Assembly: GCF_014873875.1 (NCBI RefSeq)
Contig: NZ_JADBEM010000001.1
Coordinates: 6,200,001 to 6,264,000, forward strand
From: Actinopolymorpha pittospori
GTDB taxonomy: Bacteria; Actinomycetota; Actinomycetes; Propionibacteriales; Actinopolymorphaceae
Direction: 5' to 3'
DNA length: 64,000 bases
In this document: in pieces, positions 16,662 through 25,839 of the stretch
How positions within the stretch are numbered: the first letter of the stretch is position 1
Layout: each line of letters starts with the position of its first letter
Notes under the pieces: model-generated
Seen by the model: only the letters and a program-made list of their open reading frames with translations
What the model was told of the DNA's origin: nothing
The model's database searches: none
Translations under genes and position numbers: made by a program

Positions 16662-17552
16662 CTACCTTGACGTCGGGTCGAGGGCATCGCGCAGTCCGTC
16701 CCCGGCGAAGCTGAAGGTGAGGGTGGCCAGTGCGATGCAGATGATGGGAAGCAGCGCGACCACCAGACTGACGGTGAGGTACTGCTGACCGTCGTTGATC
16801 ATCTTTCCCCAGTCGGCGAGGGGGTCCTGGACGCCGAGTCCGAGGAAGCTGAAGCCGGCCGCCGCGAAGATCGTCGCCGGTATCTGCTGGACGAAGAAGA
16901 CGATCATCGGCCCGACCGCGCTGGGCAGGATGTGCACGAAGATGATGCGCCAGGTCGGCACTCCCAGCGCCCGTGCGGCCACGACGAAGTCGCGGTCCCG
17001 GAGGGCGATGTACTGCGCGCGGGCGAGTCGGGCGAAGCCGACCCAGGCCGTCACGCCGAGGAAGAGAAGGAGTTTCAGGACGCCGGAGCCGAACAGCGCG
17101 ATCAGCAGCAGCGCCATCAGGACCTGCGGGACCATCGTGAAGACCTCGAAGGCCCGCTGGGTGAAGAAGTCGGCGACGCCGCCGAACCACCCGCTCGCGA
17201 TGCCGATCGGAATACCGATCAGCGCGCCCACGAGCGGTGCACCGATCGCGATCGTCATCGAGGTCTGGGCGCCGTAGATCGCCCGGCTGAGGATGTCCCT
17301 GCCCAACTGGTCGGTGCCGAGGAGATGGTCGAGGCTGGGTCCCGTGAGCGACTGGTTGAGATCCTGGGCGGCATATCCGTACGGCGCGAGGAGCGGGGCC
17401 AACGCCGCCACCAGCAGGATGAGGACGGCCACGATCCCACTCACCAGCGCCAGGCGGTTCTTCCGGTAGCGATACCACGCCGCGTGCCAGAAGCTGGAGT
17501 CGGCGCGGGCCGGCCTACGGCCGGCGACAACCGACCCTTGCGGAAGGCTCAT
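16662..17552 (-). CDS. Opp/Dpp-type ABC transporter permease (OppC-like), system 1
   Basis: A 296-residue inner-membrane permease with an N-terminal cytoplasmic segment, a first membrane helix (LALVSGIVAVLILLVAALAP), the LLGTDQLGRDILSRAIYG loop that marks OppC proteins, and five further helices with an EAA-type coupling loop (ARALGVPTWRIIFVHILP). The ATG at 17552 overlaps the stop of the OppB-like gene (ATGA). The frame stays open further upstream, but that is antisense-like shadow inside oppB. Confidence 0.92.
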   Translation of the reverse strand: MSLPQGSVVAGRRPARADSSFWHAAWYRYRKNRLALVSGIVAVLILLVAALAPLLAPYGYAAQDLNQSLTGPSLDHLLGTDQLGRDILSRAIYGAQTSMTIAIGAPLVGALIGIPIGIASGWFGGVADFFTQRAFEVFTMVPQVLMALLLIALFGSGVLKLLLFLGVTAWVGFARLARAQYIALRDRDFVVAARALGVPTWRIIFVHILPSAVGPMIVFFVQQIPATIFAAAGFSFLGLGVQDPLADWGKMINDGQQYLTVSLVVALLPIICIALATLTFSFAGDGLRDALDPTSR

Positions 17553-18484
17553 CGGGACAGTCCCTCCAGACGGACTCGAGGGTCGACGATCGTGTAGGCG
17601 ATGTCGCTGAGGATGTAGCAGGTGCCCCAGAGCACCGCCACGATCAGCACCAGCGCCAGGATGAGGGGGTAGTCCCGGTGCAGGCTCGCCGTGGTGAAGT
17701 AGCTGCCCAGGCCGGGCAGCGCGAAGGTGGCCTCGATGAAGATCGAGCCGGTCAGGATGTTGGGGATGTTGGGTCCCATGATCGTGATCAGCGGGATCAG
17801 GGCCGTACGCAGGACGTACCGCACGGTGATCCTGCGTTCTGACAACCCACGCGCACGACCCATCCGCACGTAGTCGGCGTAGGTCACCTCGAGGGTGCTG
17901 GCCCTGGTGAACCTCGCCATCAGGGCCATCGGATACAGCGAGAACGCGATCACCGGCAGGATCAGGTCCTGCGGTCGACCCCAGCCGCCGGCGGGCAGCC
18001 AGCCGAGCTTCACCGAGAAGATCGAGATCAACAGGAAGCCGACGACGTAGTTGGGCAGCGCGACACCGATCGTCGACACCGCCGAGGTGAGCACCCAGTC
18101 GATCCAGGTGTTGTGCTTCAGCGCCGCGACGCAGCCCATCACCAGGCCGCCGACGTAGGAGAGGACGATCGTGCAGGCGCCGACGATCAGGGTGATCGGC
18201 CACGCCTTCGCGATGAGTCCGGCCACCGTCATCGTCGGTTGCTCGAAGGGGATGCCGAGATCACCGTGCAGCAGAGCCCAGAGCCAGTTGAGGTACTGCC
18301 GCCAGATCGGCTCGTCAAGGCCGTACTTGCGCATGATGTTGGCCATCGCGGGCGCGGGTAGGGGCTGTTGGGTCTGGTCGAAAGGACCACCCGGCACGGC
18401 GTGCATGAGGGCGAAGATCAGCATGGTCGTGACGAGCATGACCAGCAGCAGGGTCAGGAAGCGTCGAGCGAGATAGGCGATCAC
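17549..18484 (-). CDS. Opp/Dpp-type ABC transporter permease (OppB-like), system 1
   Basis: A 311-residue permease with six predicted membrane helices. The start MIAYLARRFLTLLLVMLVTTMLIFALMHAVPGGPF is the standard OppB N-terminus, and the coupling loop YVRMGRARGLSERRITVRYVLRTALIPL is present. It pairs with the OppC-like permease. It lies 37 bp downstream of the binding-protein gene. Confidence 0.92.
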   Translation of the reverse strand: MIAYLARRFLTLLLVMLVTTMLIFALMHAVPGGPFDQTQQPLPAPAMANIMRKYGLDEPIWRQYLNWLWALLHGDLGIPFEQPTMTVAGLIAKAWPITLIVGACTIVLSYVGGLVMGCVAALKHNTWIDWVLTSAVSTIGVALPNYVVGFLLISIFSVKLGWLPAGGWGRPQDLILPVIAFSLYPMALMARFTRASTLEVTYADYVRMGRARGLSERRITVRYVLRTALIPLITIMGPNIPNILTGSIFIEATFALPGLGSYFTTASLHRDYPLILALVLIVAVLWGTCYILSDIAYTIVDPRVRLEGLSR

Positions 18485-18520
18485 CGCGCCACCACTACTT
18501 TCTCCAGTCCGTCCGGCAGC

Positions 18521-20350
18521 TCACTGGAGATCGGTCGGCTTCTGGCGCGGCCAACTGTCCACGTTGTCAGCGACGTGGAGTTGCTGGAGGGAGTCGCTGG
18601 TCGAGTTGAAGCCCGGCCACTGGATCCCGTCGTACCCGTCGGCGTTCTTGCCCAGCGCGGCACCCTTGATGTACGGCGCGTAGTAGTAGCCGTAGAGCAG
18701 GTGGAAGATGAAGACGGCGGGCGCGTCCTGGGTCAGCAGCACCTGTGCCTGGGTGTAGATGTCCTGGCGCTTCGTCGTGTCGCTCTCGGCAGCGCCCTTG
18801 GCCAGCAGTTCGTCGTACTCCGCGTTGTCCCAGTTGTGCCGACCGCCGCTCTTGTAGACGCTGAGCATGTTCGACGCGTCGAAGTAGTCCATCCCGTAGG
18901 GCACGAAGCCCATCGTGAGCTGCGTCGGCTTCTTGTTCATGCGGTCGTAGAACGTCGTCTTGTCGATCTCCTGCAGGCGGATGTTGACGCCGAGGGTCTT
19001 GTTCCAGTTCTCGGTCAGCGCCTGGACGACGGAGCTCGTGTTGGAGACCGCGTTGGCCCACCAGTTGAAGGTGACCTCGGGGAAGCCGCGGCCGTCCGGG
19101 AAACCGGCCTCGGCGAGAAGGGCCTTCGCCTTCTGCGGGTCGTAGTTGGTGTGGGGCTTGAGCGGCTCCTCGACGGCGAAGGGGTAGCCGGGCGTGAGGT
19201 ATCCGTAGGCGGGGGTCGCCAGCGGCTCCAGCAGGCTCTTGATGATGGCGTCGCGGTCGACGCAGTGCGCCAGTGCCTGGCGGACCTTGACGTTGTTGAA
19301 CGGCGCCTTCGTGGTGTCGAAGAAGGTGTACCAGATCTGGAAGTCGTTGGGGTTCTTGTAGAGGTGGAGGTCCTTGGTCCTGGGGTTCTTCGCGGCGACC
19401 TTGAGGTTGAGCGGCGTCACGCCGATCTGGTCGATCTGCCCGGTCTGGAAGCGCGGCAGCATGTCGCCGCCCGCGTAGATCTTCCCGACCAGGGTGTCGA
19501 TCGCCGGTTTGAACGGGCCGGTGTACTTCTTGTTCGGCCCAAGGACGATGGTCGCCGTCGGGTCGAACTTCGTCAGCGTGTAGGGCCCGCAGGTGACGCA
19601 GGTCTCCGGGTTGATGTTGTAGCTGCCGGAACCGTACTTATCGAGCGCCGCGGCCGACAGGGGAGTGGTGTAGAGGCAGGCCGACGGGACGTAGGCGATC
19701 GGCCCCTCCGTCTCGATGACCAGGGTGTACTTGTCACTGCCCTGTTTCACACCGATGGAGTTGGCCGGGACCTCGCCCGCCACGGCCTCCTTGTAGTCCT
19801 TGATGACCCCGGACCAGAACCAGGTGAAGTCCCAGGCGTGCTTCGGCTCCGCGGAGTAGCGCAGGGTCTCGACGTAGTCGGCGGCGGTCAACTCCTTGCC
19901 GTCCGACCACATGATTCCCTTGCGGAGATGGAAGGTCCAACTGGTGAGGTCGGCGGACTGCTCCCAACTCGTCGCGGCCCCCGGCACGATGCTGTAGTCC
20001 CGGTTGAGCCGGACAAGCGGGATCGTGAACTGGTCGGCCAGTGGCGCGCGCGAGTAGACGGACTCGTAGAAGTCGAGTGCCTTGTAGCTCGCCCCGGTCG
20101 AGTCGAAGGGCTGTACGTAGTACTGGTCACCGGCCGGTGCCGCACCGGCGGGCAGCTTCACACCGAGTGCGTTCTTCGTTCCGGCGCCGCTTTGTGTCGG
20201 CTGGGACTCGCCGCCGCAGGCGGCGAGGGTCAACGCGCCCGCACCCGCGGCCAGGAAGCCCCGACGACTCAGGGTGGACATGCGCCGCAGGTGGTTTGTC
20301 GTCATCGGTTCGCTCACAGGAGCGCTCGTTGGTTCGCTCGGTCGTTCCAT
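18521..20350 (-). CDS. Opp-type substrate-binding lipoprotein (SBP_bac_5), system 1
   Basis: A 609-residue binding protein of the OppA/DppA cluster. A Tat motif (LSRRGFLAAGAGAL) leads to the lipobox LAAC near residue 45, then a low-complexity anchor and the SBP_bac_5 domain with TSWTFHLRKGIMWSDGKELTAADYVETL. The ATG at 20350 is supported by GGAGGG eight bases upstream; the open frame beyond is not needed. The ligand is an oligomer, peptide or saccharide, that cannot be read from sequence. The GntR gene ends 118 bp upstream. Confidence 0.92.
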   Translation of the reverse strand: MERPSEPTSAPVSEPMTTNHLRRMSTLSRRGFLAAGAGALTLAACGGESQPTQSGAGTKNALGVKLPAGAAPAGDQYYVQPFDSTGASYKALDFYESVYSRAPLADQFTIPLVRLNRDYSIVPGAATSWEQSADLTSWTFHLRKGIMWSDGKELTAADYVETLRYSAEPKHAWDFTWFWSGVIKDYKEAVAGEVPANSIGVKQGSDKYTLVIETEGPIAYVPSACLYTTPLSAAALDKYGSGSYNINPETCVTCGPYTLTKFDPTATIVLGPNKKYTGPFKPAIDTLVGKIYAGGDMLPRFQTGQIDQIGVTPLNLKVAAKNPRTKDLHLYKNPNDFQIWYTFFDTTKAPFNNVKVRQALAHCVDRDAIIKSLLEPLATPAYGYLTPGYPFAVEEPLKPHTNYDPQKAKALLAEAGFPDGRGFPEVTFNWWANAVSNTSSVVQALTENWNKTLGVNIRLQEIDKTTFYDRMNKKPTQLTMGFVPYGMDYFDASNMLSVYKSGGRHNWDNAEYDELLAKGAAESDTTKRQDIYTQAQVLLTQDAPAVFIFHLLYGYYYAPYIKGAALGKNADGYDGIQWPGFNSTSDSLQQLHVADNVDSWPRQKPTDLQ

Positions 20351-20467
20351 CTCGCTTCCCTCCCTCGGTTCCCTGACGGGCCGAGCCTTGCCCCCGCGAT
20401 GTCGATCCAGATCCAGCCCACGCACACGTGAAAAAGGAGCGGTGTGCTCGCTCGTGACACCCGGAAC

Positions 20468-21187
20468 CTATCCGCGGTGCCCTGTGTCGTCGGCGCTCAG
20501 ATGCGGCGACAGGTGGAGATCGATCATTTCCTGAATGTTGCCCGGATCACGCGAGCGCAACAGTCGGACGATCAGACGATGACCGTCGAGAAGTCGCGCC
20601 ACGGGCGGCTTGCGGACCAGCGCGTCGCGATATCCGAACTCCCAGAAGAATCTGTGCAGGATCGTACCGGTGGTCACGAGGAACTGGTTTCCGGTGACCT
20701 GGAGCAGTGCGTCGTGGAACTCCTGATGTCGGGCCACCGCCTCGTCAGGGTCGTCTGTCTCGACCATCGCGACAGCTATCTTGTCGAGCCGATCGAGGTC
20801 GGCGGGACGCGCTCGGTCCATGACCAGTGCGTAGATGCCGCGCTCCCAGATCGCACGAACCTCGAGATAGTCCTCCTCGTTGAGGATTCCCGTTCCCATC
20901 CAGGCGGCGATCTGCTGGAACACCTCGGTGTCGGCGAGATCGGCGACATAGGTGCCGCTGCCCTGTGTCACCCGCAGCATTCCCAGGGCCTCCAAGGAGG
21001 CCACGGCCTGTCGCAGGACATTACGGCTGACCCCGAGCGCGGCCGCCAACTTCGGTTCGGACGGCAGTCGCGTTCCGGGCGGGAGGTTGTTGGAAAGGAT
21101 GTACTCGCGCAGGGCAGCAGCCGTTTGGTCGGTGAGGCGCGTGCGAGAGACACCCTGCAATTCACTGCTCTGGAATGAGTCATTCAT
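20468..21187 (-). CDS. FadR-type GntR-family regulator (FCD domain)
   Basis: A 239-residue regulator with an N-terminal GntR winged helix (about residues 15-80: PPGTRLPSEPKLAAALGVSRNVLRQAVASLEALGML) and an alpha-helical FCD domain whose metal-site histidines are partly visible (HQEFHDALL, HRLIV). FCD regulators sense carboxylate-like small molecules. It lies between the two Opp operons, on the same strand, and GAGAGAGA precedes the ATG. A dyad at 21241 lies in its upstream region. Confidence 0.9.
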   Translation of the reverse strand: MNDSFQSSELQGVSRTRLTDQTAAALREYILSNNLPPGTRLPSEPKLAAALGVSRNVLRQAVASLEALGMLRVTQGSGTYVADLADTEVFQQIAAWMGTGILNEEDYLEVRAIWERGIYALVMDRARPADLDRLDKIAVAMVETDDPDEAVARHQEFHDALLQVTGNQFLVTTGTILHRFFWEFGYRDALVRKPPVARLLDGHRLIVRLLRSRDPGNIQEMIDLHLSPHLSADDTGHRG

Positions 21188-21240
21188 TCTCTCTCTGCCT
21201 CATTCGCTGGGTGGCATGACCATACGACCGCGCCCGAGAG

Positions 21241-21260
21241 GTGTCAACGGTTCATGACAC
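21241..21260. promoter_or_regulatory. Inverted repeat GTGTCA-N8-TGACAC
   Basis: Six-base arms at 21241-21246 and 21255-21260 are perfectly complementary around an 8-base spacer. The site lies 53 bp upstream of the FadR-type GntR start, in the 126-bp gap after the second oppF-like gene, and is a candidate autoregulatory operator. Confidence 0.55.
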
Positions 21261-21313
21261 TCTCCTTTCGGACGTCGGTGAGGGCGCGGGCGTCAAGGCG
21301 ACCCGGACGGACT

Positions 21314-22411
21314 TCAGGTCGTGTTCGCCGGTCGCCGTCCGGTCGTCGTGACGCCGGCGAGTTCGAGATCCTCGCTGTGGTGACAGGCGGCGTCGTGGTC
21401 GTGGGTGACGGAACGCAGGTCGGGATGGTCGGTCTGGCAGCGGGTGCCGTCGCCGTAGTGGCAGCGGGTGTGGAAGAAGCAGCCGGGTGGGGGATTGGAC
21501 GGGTCGGGGAAGTCGTCGGACAGCCTGATCTGACGTCCCGCGTCACGCAGCCTGGGATCCGGTCGCGGCACCGCCGACAGGAGCGCCTCGGTGTAGGGGT
21601 GCCGCGGGCTGGAGTAGATCTCGTCGGTGTCGGCGACCTCCACGATCCGTCCGAGGTACATCACCGCGACGCGGTTGGAGATGCTCTCCACCACGGACAG
21701 GTCGTGGGAGATGAAGATGTAGGTCAGCTGGAGTTCGTCCTGCAGGTCGCGCAGCAGGTTGAGGATCTGGGCCCGGACGGAGACGTCGAGAGCCGAGACG
21801 GCCTCGTCGGCGATCACCAAGCGCGGGTTGAGGATCAGCGCCCGCGCGATGTTGACGCGCTGGCGTTCCCCACCCGAGAACGCGTGCGGATAGCGGTGCA
21901 TGTGTCCCGGCGACAGGCCGACCCGGCGGAGCGTCTCGGCGACGCGGTCCTCGAGTTCGGACCCCTTCGCGATGTGCCGGGCCTTCAGCGGGTCGCCGAC
22001 GATCTGGCCGATCGTCATCCGTGGGTTCAGGGACGAGAACGGATCCTGGAAGACGACCCTGACCTCACTCTGGTAGCGGCGCAGGGCCGACGCACCGAGC
22101 GTCACGAGGTCCACGACCCGATCGGTCGTCTCCCGGTAGTAGACATGGCCGCCGGTCGGTCGCTCGGCGCCGGCGATGCAGCGGCCGAGAGTCGTCTTGC
22201 CGCACCCGGACTCCCCGACGAGTCCGAGCACCTCTCCCGTCCGGACCGCCAGGTCCACCCCGTTCACGGCGTGCACATGACCCTTGGTGCGGGCGAACAG
22301 GCCGTGTCCTCGGATCGGAAAGTCCATCGACAGGTTCTCGGTACGGAGCAGGATGTCGTGGTCGTCCGTGCGACCCTCGGGCGCGGCGGGCGTGGTGGGA
22401 GTGATGGTCAT
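21314..22411 (-). CDS. Opp-type ABC transporter ATP-binding protein (OppF-like), system 2
   Basis: A 365-residue ATPase with Walker A GESGCGKTT, signature FSGGERQRVNIARAL, Walker B RLVIADEAVSALD (Ala replaces the usual Pro after Glu) and the C-terminal FFHTRCHYGDGTRC extension. The segment FPIRGHGLFARTKGHVHAVNGVDL is typical of OppF. It overlaps the OppD-like gene by four bases (ATGA). It works with the second set of permeases. Confidence 0.93.
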   Translation of the reverse strand: MTITPTTPAAPEGRTDDHDILLRTENLSMDFPIRGHGLFARTKGHVHAVNGVDLAVRTGEVLGLVGESGCGKTTLGRCIAGAERPTGGHVYYRETTDRVVDLVTLGASALRRYQSEVRVVFQDPFSSLNPRMTIGQIVGDPLKARHIAKGSELEDRVAETLRRVGLSPGHMHRYPHAFSGGERQRVNIARALILNPRLVIADEAVSALDVSVRAQILNLLRDLQDELQLTYIFISHDLSVVESISNRVAVMYLGRIVEVADTDEIYSSPRHPYTEALLSAVPRPDPRLRDAGRQIRLSDDFPDPSNPPPGCFFHTRCHYGDGTRCQTDHPDLRSVTHDHDAACHHSEDLELAGVTTTGRRPANTT

Positions 22412-23628
22412 GGCTGGCTCCCGTCGTCGGAGGTTCGGTCACCAGGTGCCGGCCGGGTGTGCTCGGCGACCAGCTTCGGGTCGTAGAGCACGCAGCGGGC
22501 GCGGCGTCCGTCGCCCAGATCCACGGTCGGCGGGGCGACGGTGTCGCACAGGCCGGGGATGGCCGAGTCGCAGCGCGGATGGAACGGGCACCCCTTGGGC
22601 CGGCGGAGCGGATGCGGCACCTGGCCGCGGATGGAGGTCGGTCGGCGCCGCGCGCCCGCTCCCATGGTCGGGATGGAGGCGAGCAACGCGCGCGTGTACG
22701 GATGCTTCGGGTCGTGGAAGATCTCGTCGACGCCGCCCTGCTCGACGACCGTCCCGAGGTACATCACGACCACCTCGTCGGCCACCTCCGCGACCACGCC
22801 GAGGTCGTGGGTGATGAAGAGCATGGACATCCCGGTCGCCCGCTGCAGGTCTCGGAGCAGGTCGATGATGCGTGCCTGGGTGGTGACGTCGAGGGCGGTC
22901 GTGGGTTCGTCCGCGATGAGCAGGCTCGGGCCGCAGGCGATCGCGATGGCGATCATCACACGTTGACACATACCGCCGGACAGCTGGAACGGGTAGGAGT
23001 CCATGCGCTGCTCGGGGCGTGGGATGCCGACCCTGGACAGCAGGCTCACACCCCGCTCGAACGCCTCCTGCCGGTCCGCCCGCTCGTGGACGCGGATGGC
23101 CTGGGTCAGCTGGTGGGCCACGGTGTACATGGGCGACAGCGACGCCATCGGCTCCTGGAACACCATCGAGATGTCGTTCCCCCGGATACGACGCAGGTCC
23201 TCACCCCGGCTGTCCAGCGCGGCCAGATCGACAGGTCCCGAACCCCCGCTCGGGTCATCGTCGCGAGGTGGGCGGCCGCGACGCCTCCTGGTCGTCGGCC
23301 CGGCTGCCGGCTCCGCTGCCGACGGCACTGCCGACCGCACTGCCGGCGGGCCCGCCTCGGCAGGCGCGCCCGCCCCCGCCGGCGCGTCGAGCCGGGCGGG
23401 ATTCCACCACACGTGCCCCGACACCACCCGCCCGGGCGACTCCACCAGACCGAGGACGGAGCGGGCCGTGATGCTCTTGCCGCAGCCGGACTCACCCACG
23501 ACACAGACGGTCTTGCCTCGGGGCACCGTGAAGGTGACTCCGTCCACGGCGCGGACCACACCCTCGTCAAGGAAGAAGTGCGTCTTGAGATCTTCGACAC
23601 GTAGGAGCGGCTCCTGTATGGACGCCAT
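22408..23628 (-). CDS. Opp-type ABC transporter ATP-binding protein (OppD-like) with internal insertion, system 2
   Basis: A 406-residue ATPase with Walker A GESGCGKS (residues 45-52), signature LSGGMCQRV, Walker B LLIADEPTTALD and the C-terminal CPFHPRC extension. Between the strand GHVWWN and the segment DLRRIRGNDISMVFQEP about 57 residues (77-133) are inserted that family members lack: rich in Ala, Pro and Gly, then a basic AT-hook-like RRRRGRPPRDDD. The insertion precedes the Q-loop and would form a surface loop. Everything else is complete, so the protein is probably active. Confidence 0.92.
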   Translation of the reverse strand: MASIQEPLLRVEDLKTHFFLDEGVVRAVDGVTFTVPRGKTVCVVGESGCGKSITARSVLGLVESPGRVVSGHVWWNPARLDAPAGAGAPAEAGPPAVRSAVPSAAEPAAGPTTRRRRGRPPRDDDPSGGSGPVDLAALDSRGEDLRRIRGNDISMVFQEPMASLSPMYTVAHQLTQAIRVHERADRQEAFERGVSLLSRVGIPRPEQRMDSYPFQLSGGMCQRVMIAIAIACGPSLLIADEPTTALDVTTQARIIDLLRDLQRATGMSMLFITHDLGVVAEVADEVVVMYLGTVVEQGGVDEIFHDPKHPYTRALLASIPTMGAGARRRPTSIRGQVPHPLRRPKGCPFHPRCDSAIPGLCDTVAPPTVDLGDGRRARCVLYDPKLVAEHTRPAPGDRTSDDGSQP

Positions 23629-23661
23629 CCGGACCTTCCAATCTGTACGAAGAGCGACGGA

Positions 23662-24837
23662 TCAACGTTTGTAGGGGTCCGCGGCGTCACGCAGGCCGTC
23701 CCCGACGAAGTTCAGGGCCAGGACGGCGACCACGACGGCGACGCCCGGGATCATCAACCAGGGGGCCGTCGCGACGACGCGGACGTTCTGTGCCTCCTGC
23801 AGCAGCACGCCCCAGCTCACGACCGGTGCCTGGAGTCCCAGCCCGAGGAAGCTCAGCGAGGTCTCCGCCAGGATCATCCCTGGGATCGAGAGGGTCAGTG
23901 ACGCGATCAGGTAGCTCGTGAACGACGGCAACATGTGCCGGAAGATGAGCCGCGGTGCGCGGTTTCCGTCCAGTTGCGCGGCCGAGACGAACTGCTCCTC
24001 GCGTAACGACAGGAACCTGCCACGAGTGACCCGCGCGAGGCTGGTCCAGGCCAGGATCGCCAGGATCACGGTGATCGCGAAGTAGCGTTTCAACGGACCC
24101 CAGCCCGAGGGCAGGGCGGCCGCCAGCCCCATCCACAGCGGCAGGGTCGGCACCGACATGAAGAACTCCACCAACCGTTGGATCAGGGTGTCGGTCCGGC
24201 CGCCGAAGAAGCCCGACACGCCGCCCAGGCTCACGCCCAACACGAACGCCAGTGCGACGCCGATCAGTCCGATCGACATCGACACCCGGGTGCCGTGGAT
24301 GAGGCGTGAGAGCAGGTCCCGGCCGTTGCGGTCGGCGCCGAGGAGATACATCGGCTGGGCGGTGTCGACCGGACCGATCACGTGCACGTTGGTCTGGAAC
24401 AGGCCCAGGAACCGGTAGGAGTCCGATCCGCGGTCGAACAACCGCAGGGGAATCTTCGTCGAGGCGTCGACCTCGTAGGTGACCTTGAGCCGGACCGGGT
24501 CCATCGAGGTCTTGTAGCCGTGGACGTACAGACCCCAGTCCCAGTCTCCCTGCGACGTGTCCAGGACGTGGACGCGTTGCGGCGGGGCGTACGCGTAGTC
24601 GGCGTCGAACCGCGTCGCCGAGTACGGAGCGAGAATCTCCGCGAACGCCGCGATCAGGTAGATCACCGCCGTGACGAGAAGGCCGACCACGGCGAGTCGA
24701 TGCTTGAGGAAGGCGCGCCAGACCAGTCGCCACTGGTTGGCGCTCGAGGTGGTCTCGCCCGATTCCGGATCCGCGGCGTTCTCCGGCGCGGCCGGCTCGG
24801 GCACGTTCGTCGACAGGCTCTGTGCCATCTGCGTCAC
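23662..24837 (-). CDS. Opp-type ABC transporter permease (OppC-like) with large external loop, system 2
   Basis: A 391-residue permease, about 95 longer than its counterpart in system 1. After the first helix (LAVVGLLVTAVIYLIAAFAEILAPY) a predicted external loop of about 100 residues (PPQRVHVLDTSQGDWDWGLYVHGYKTSMDPV...) precedes the conserved LLGADRNGRDLLSRLIHGTR. The coupling loop AAQLDGNRAPRLIFRHMLP follows. Such extended loops occur in some saccharide-type Opp systems and may contact the binding protein; that is inference. Confidence 0.91.
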   Translation of the reverse strand: MTQMAQSLSTNVPEPAAPENAADPESGETTSSANQWRLVWRAFLKHRLAVVGLLVTAVIYLIAAFAEILAPYSATRFDADYAYAPPQRVHVLDTSQGDWDWGLYVHGYKTSMDPVRLKVTYEVDASTKIPLRLFDRGSDSYRFLGLFQTNVHVIGPVDTAQPMYLLGADRNGRDLLSRLIHGTRVSMSIGLIGVALAFVLGVSLGGVSGFFGGRTDTLIQRLVEFFMSVPTLPLWMGLAAALPSGWGPLKRYFAITVILAILAWTSLARVTRGRFLSLREEQFVSAAQLDGNRAPRLIFRHMLPSFTSYLIASLTLSIPGMILAETSLSFLGLGLQAPVVSWGVLLQEAQNVRVVATAPWLMIPGVAVVVAVLALNFVGDGLRDAADPYKR

Positions 24838-24846
24838 GCTCCCGCG

Positions 24847-25839
24847 TTACCGGTAACGAAGGCGGACCCGCGGATCCAGCCAGGCCAGCAAGATGTCGGA
24901 TATGAAGGTCCCGATCACGGTCAGCACCGACACGATGAGGATCAGCGAGCCGGCGAGATACATGTCCTGGCTCTGCAACGAGCCGAGGAGCAGTGGGCCG
25001 GTCGTCGGCAGCGACAGGACCTGCGCGACGATGACCTCGCCCGACACCAGCGTGGGCAGAACCCATCCCACCGTGGAGATGAAGGGGTTCAGCGCCACCC
25101 GGAGCGGATACATCAGCAACAGCGTGCGCTCGGGGATGCCACGCGCCCGGGCGGCCACGACGTAGGGCATGTGCAGCTCGTCCAGGAGGTTCGCTCTCAG
25201 GACGCGCAGAAGTCCGGCCGAACTGGCGGCGCCCAGCACCACGACCGGCACCCACAGGTGTGCGAGGAGGTCGATCACCTTGCCGAGATTCCACTCGGCC
25301 TGGCGAAACTGCGGTGAGAACAGGCCACTGACACTCTGTCCGAAGTACTTGAAGCCGATGTACATGAGTACGAGCGCGATCAGGAAGTGCGGCACCGCGA
25401 GCCCGAGGAAGGTGATGCTCGTCGCCACGTAGTCGCCGACGGAGTACTGCCGGACGGCGGAGTAGATGCCGACCGGGAACGCGACGATCCAGGTGAAGAT
25501 CAGGGTCGCCCCCGCGAGCACGATCGTCATCGGCAGCCGCTCCTGGACCAGGCTCATCACCGGCCGGTTCCATTCGAAGGACTGGCCGAAGTCGAGGTGG
25601 GCGATGATGGCCCAGATCCATTTGCCGTACTGCACGAACAACGGTTCGCCAAGCCCGTAACGCTGTTGCAGGGCCGCCAGCTGTGCCTGGCTCAGGCTCT
25701 GCCCCTGGGCGGACAGCTGCGCCGCCAGGGTGGTCAGATAGTCACCGGGTGGAAGCTGGATGATCGCGAAGGACACGACCGAGATCAGGAACAACGTCGG
25801 CACCATGTAGGCCAGCCGTCGCACCATGAAGGTGAACAT
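24847..25839 (-). CDS. Opp-type ABC transporter permease (OppB-like), system 2
   Basis: A 330-residue permease with six membrane helices. The N-terminus MFTFMVRRLAYMVPTLFLISVVSFAIIQLPPGDYL and the coupling loop YVVAARARGIPERTLLLMYPLRVALNP are characteristic. A longer first periplasmic segment (LTTLAAQLSAQGQSLSQAQLAAL) separates helix 1 from the rest. Its ATG overlaps the stop of the upstream hydrolase gene by one base (TGATG), so hydrolase and transporter are translated together. Confidence 0.92.
   Translation of the reverse strand: MFTFMVRRLAYMVPTLFLISVVSFAIIQLPPGDYLTTLAAQLSAQGQSLSQAQLAALQQRYGLGEPLFVQYGKWIWAIIAHLDFGQSFEWNRPVMSLVQERLPMTIVLAGATLIFTWIVAFPVGIYSAVRQYSVGDYVATSITFLGLAVPHFLIALVLMYIGFKYFGQSVSGLFSPQFRQAEWNLGKVIDLLAHLWVPVVVLGAASSAGLLRVLRANLLDELHMPYVVAARARGIPERTLLLMYPLRVALNPFISTVGWVLPTLVSGEVIVAQVLSLPTTGPLLLGSLQSQDMYLAGSLILIVSVLTVIGTFISDILLAWLDPRVRLRYR

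Noticed and set aside
18368..20431. A 687-codon open frame opposite the first Opp binding-protein gene
   Set aside because: Complement of a clear SBP_bac_5 lipoprotein; the open frame is a GC-skew artefact.
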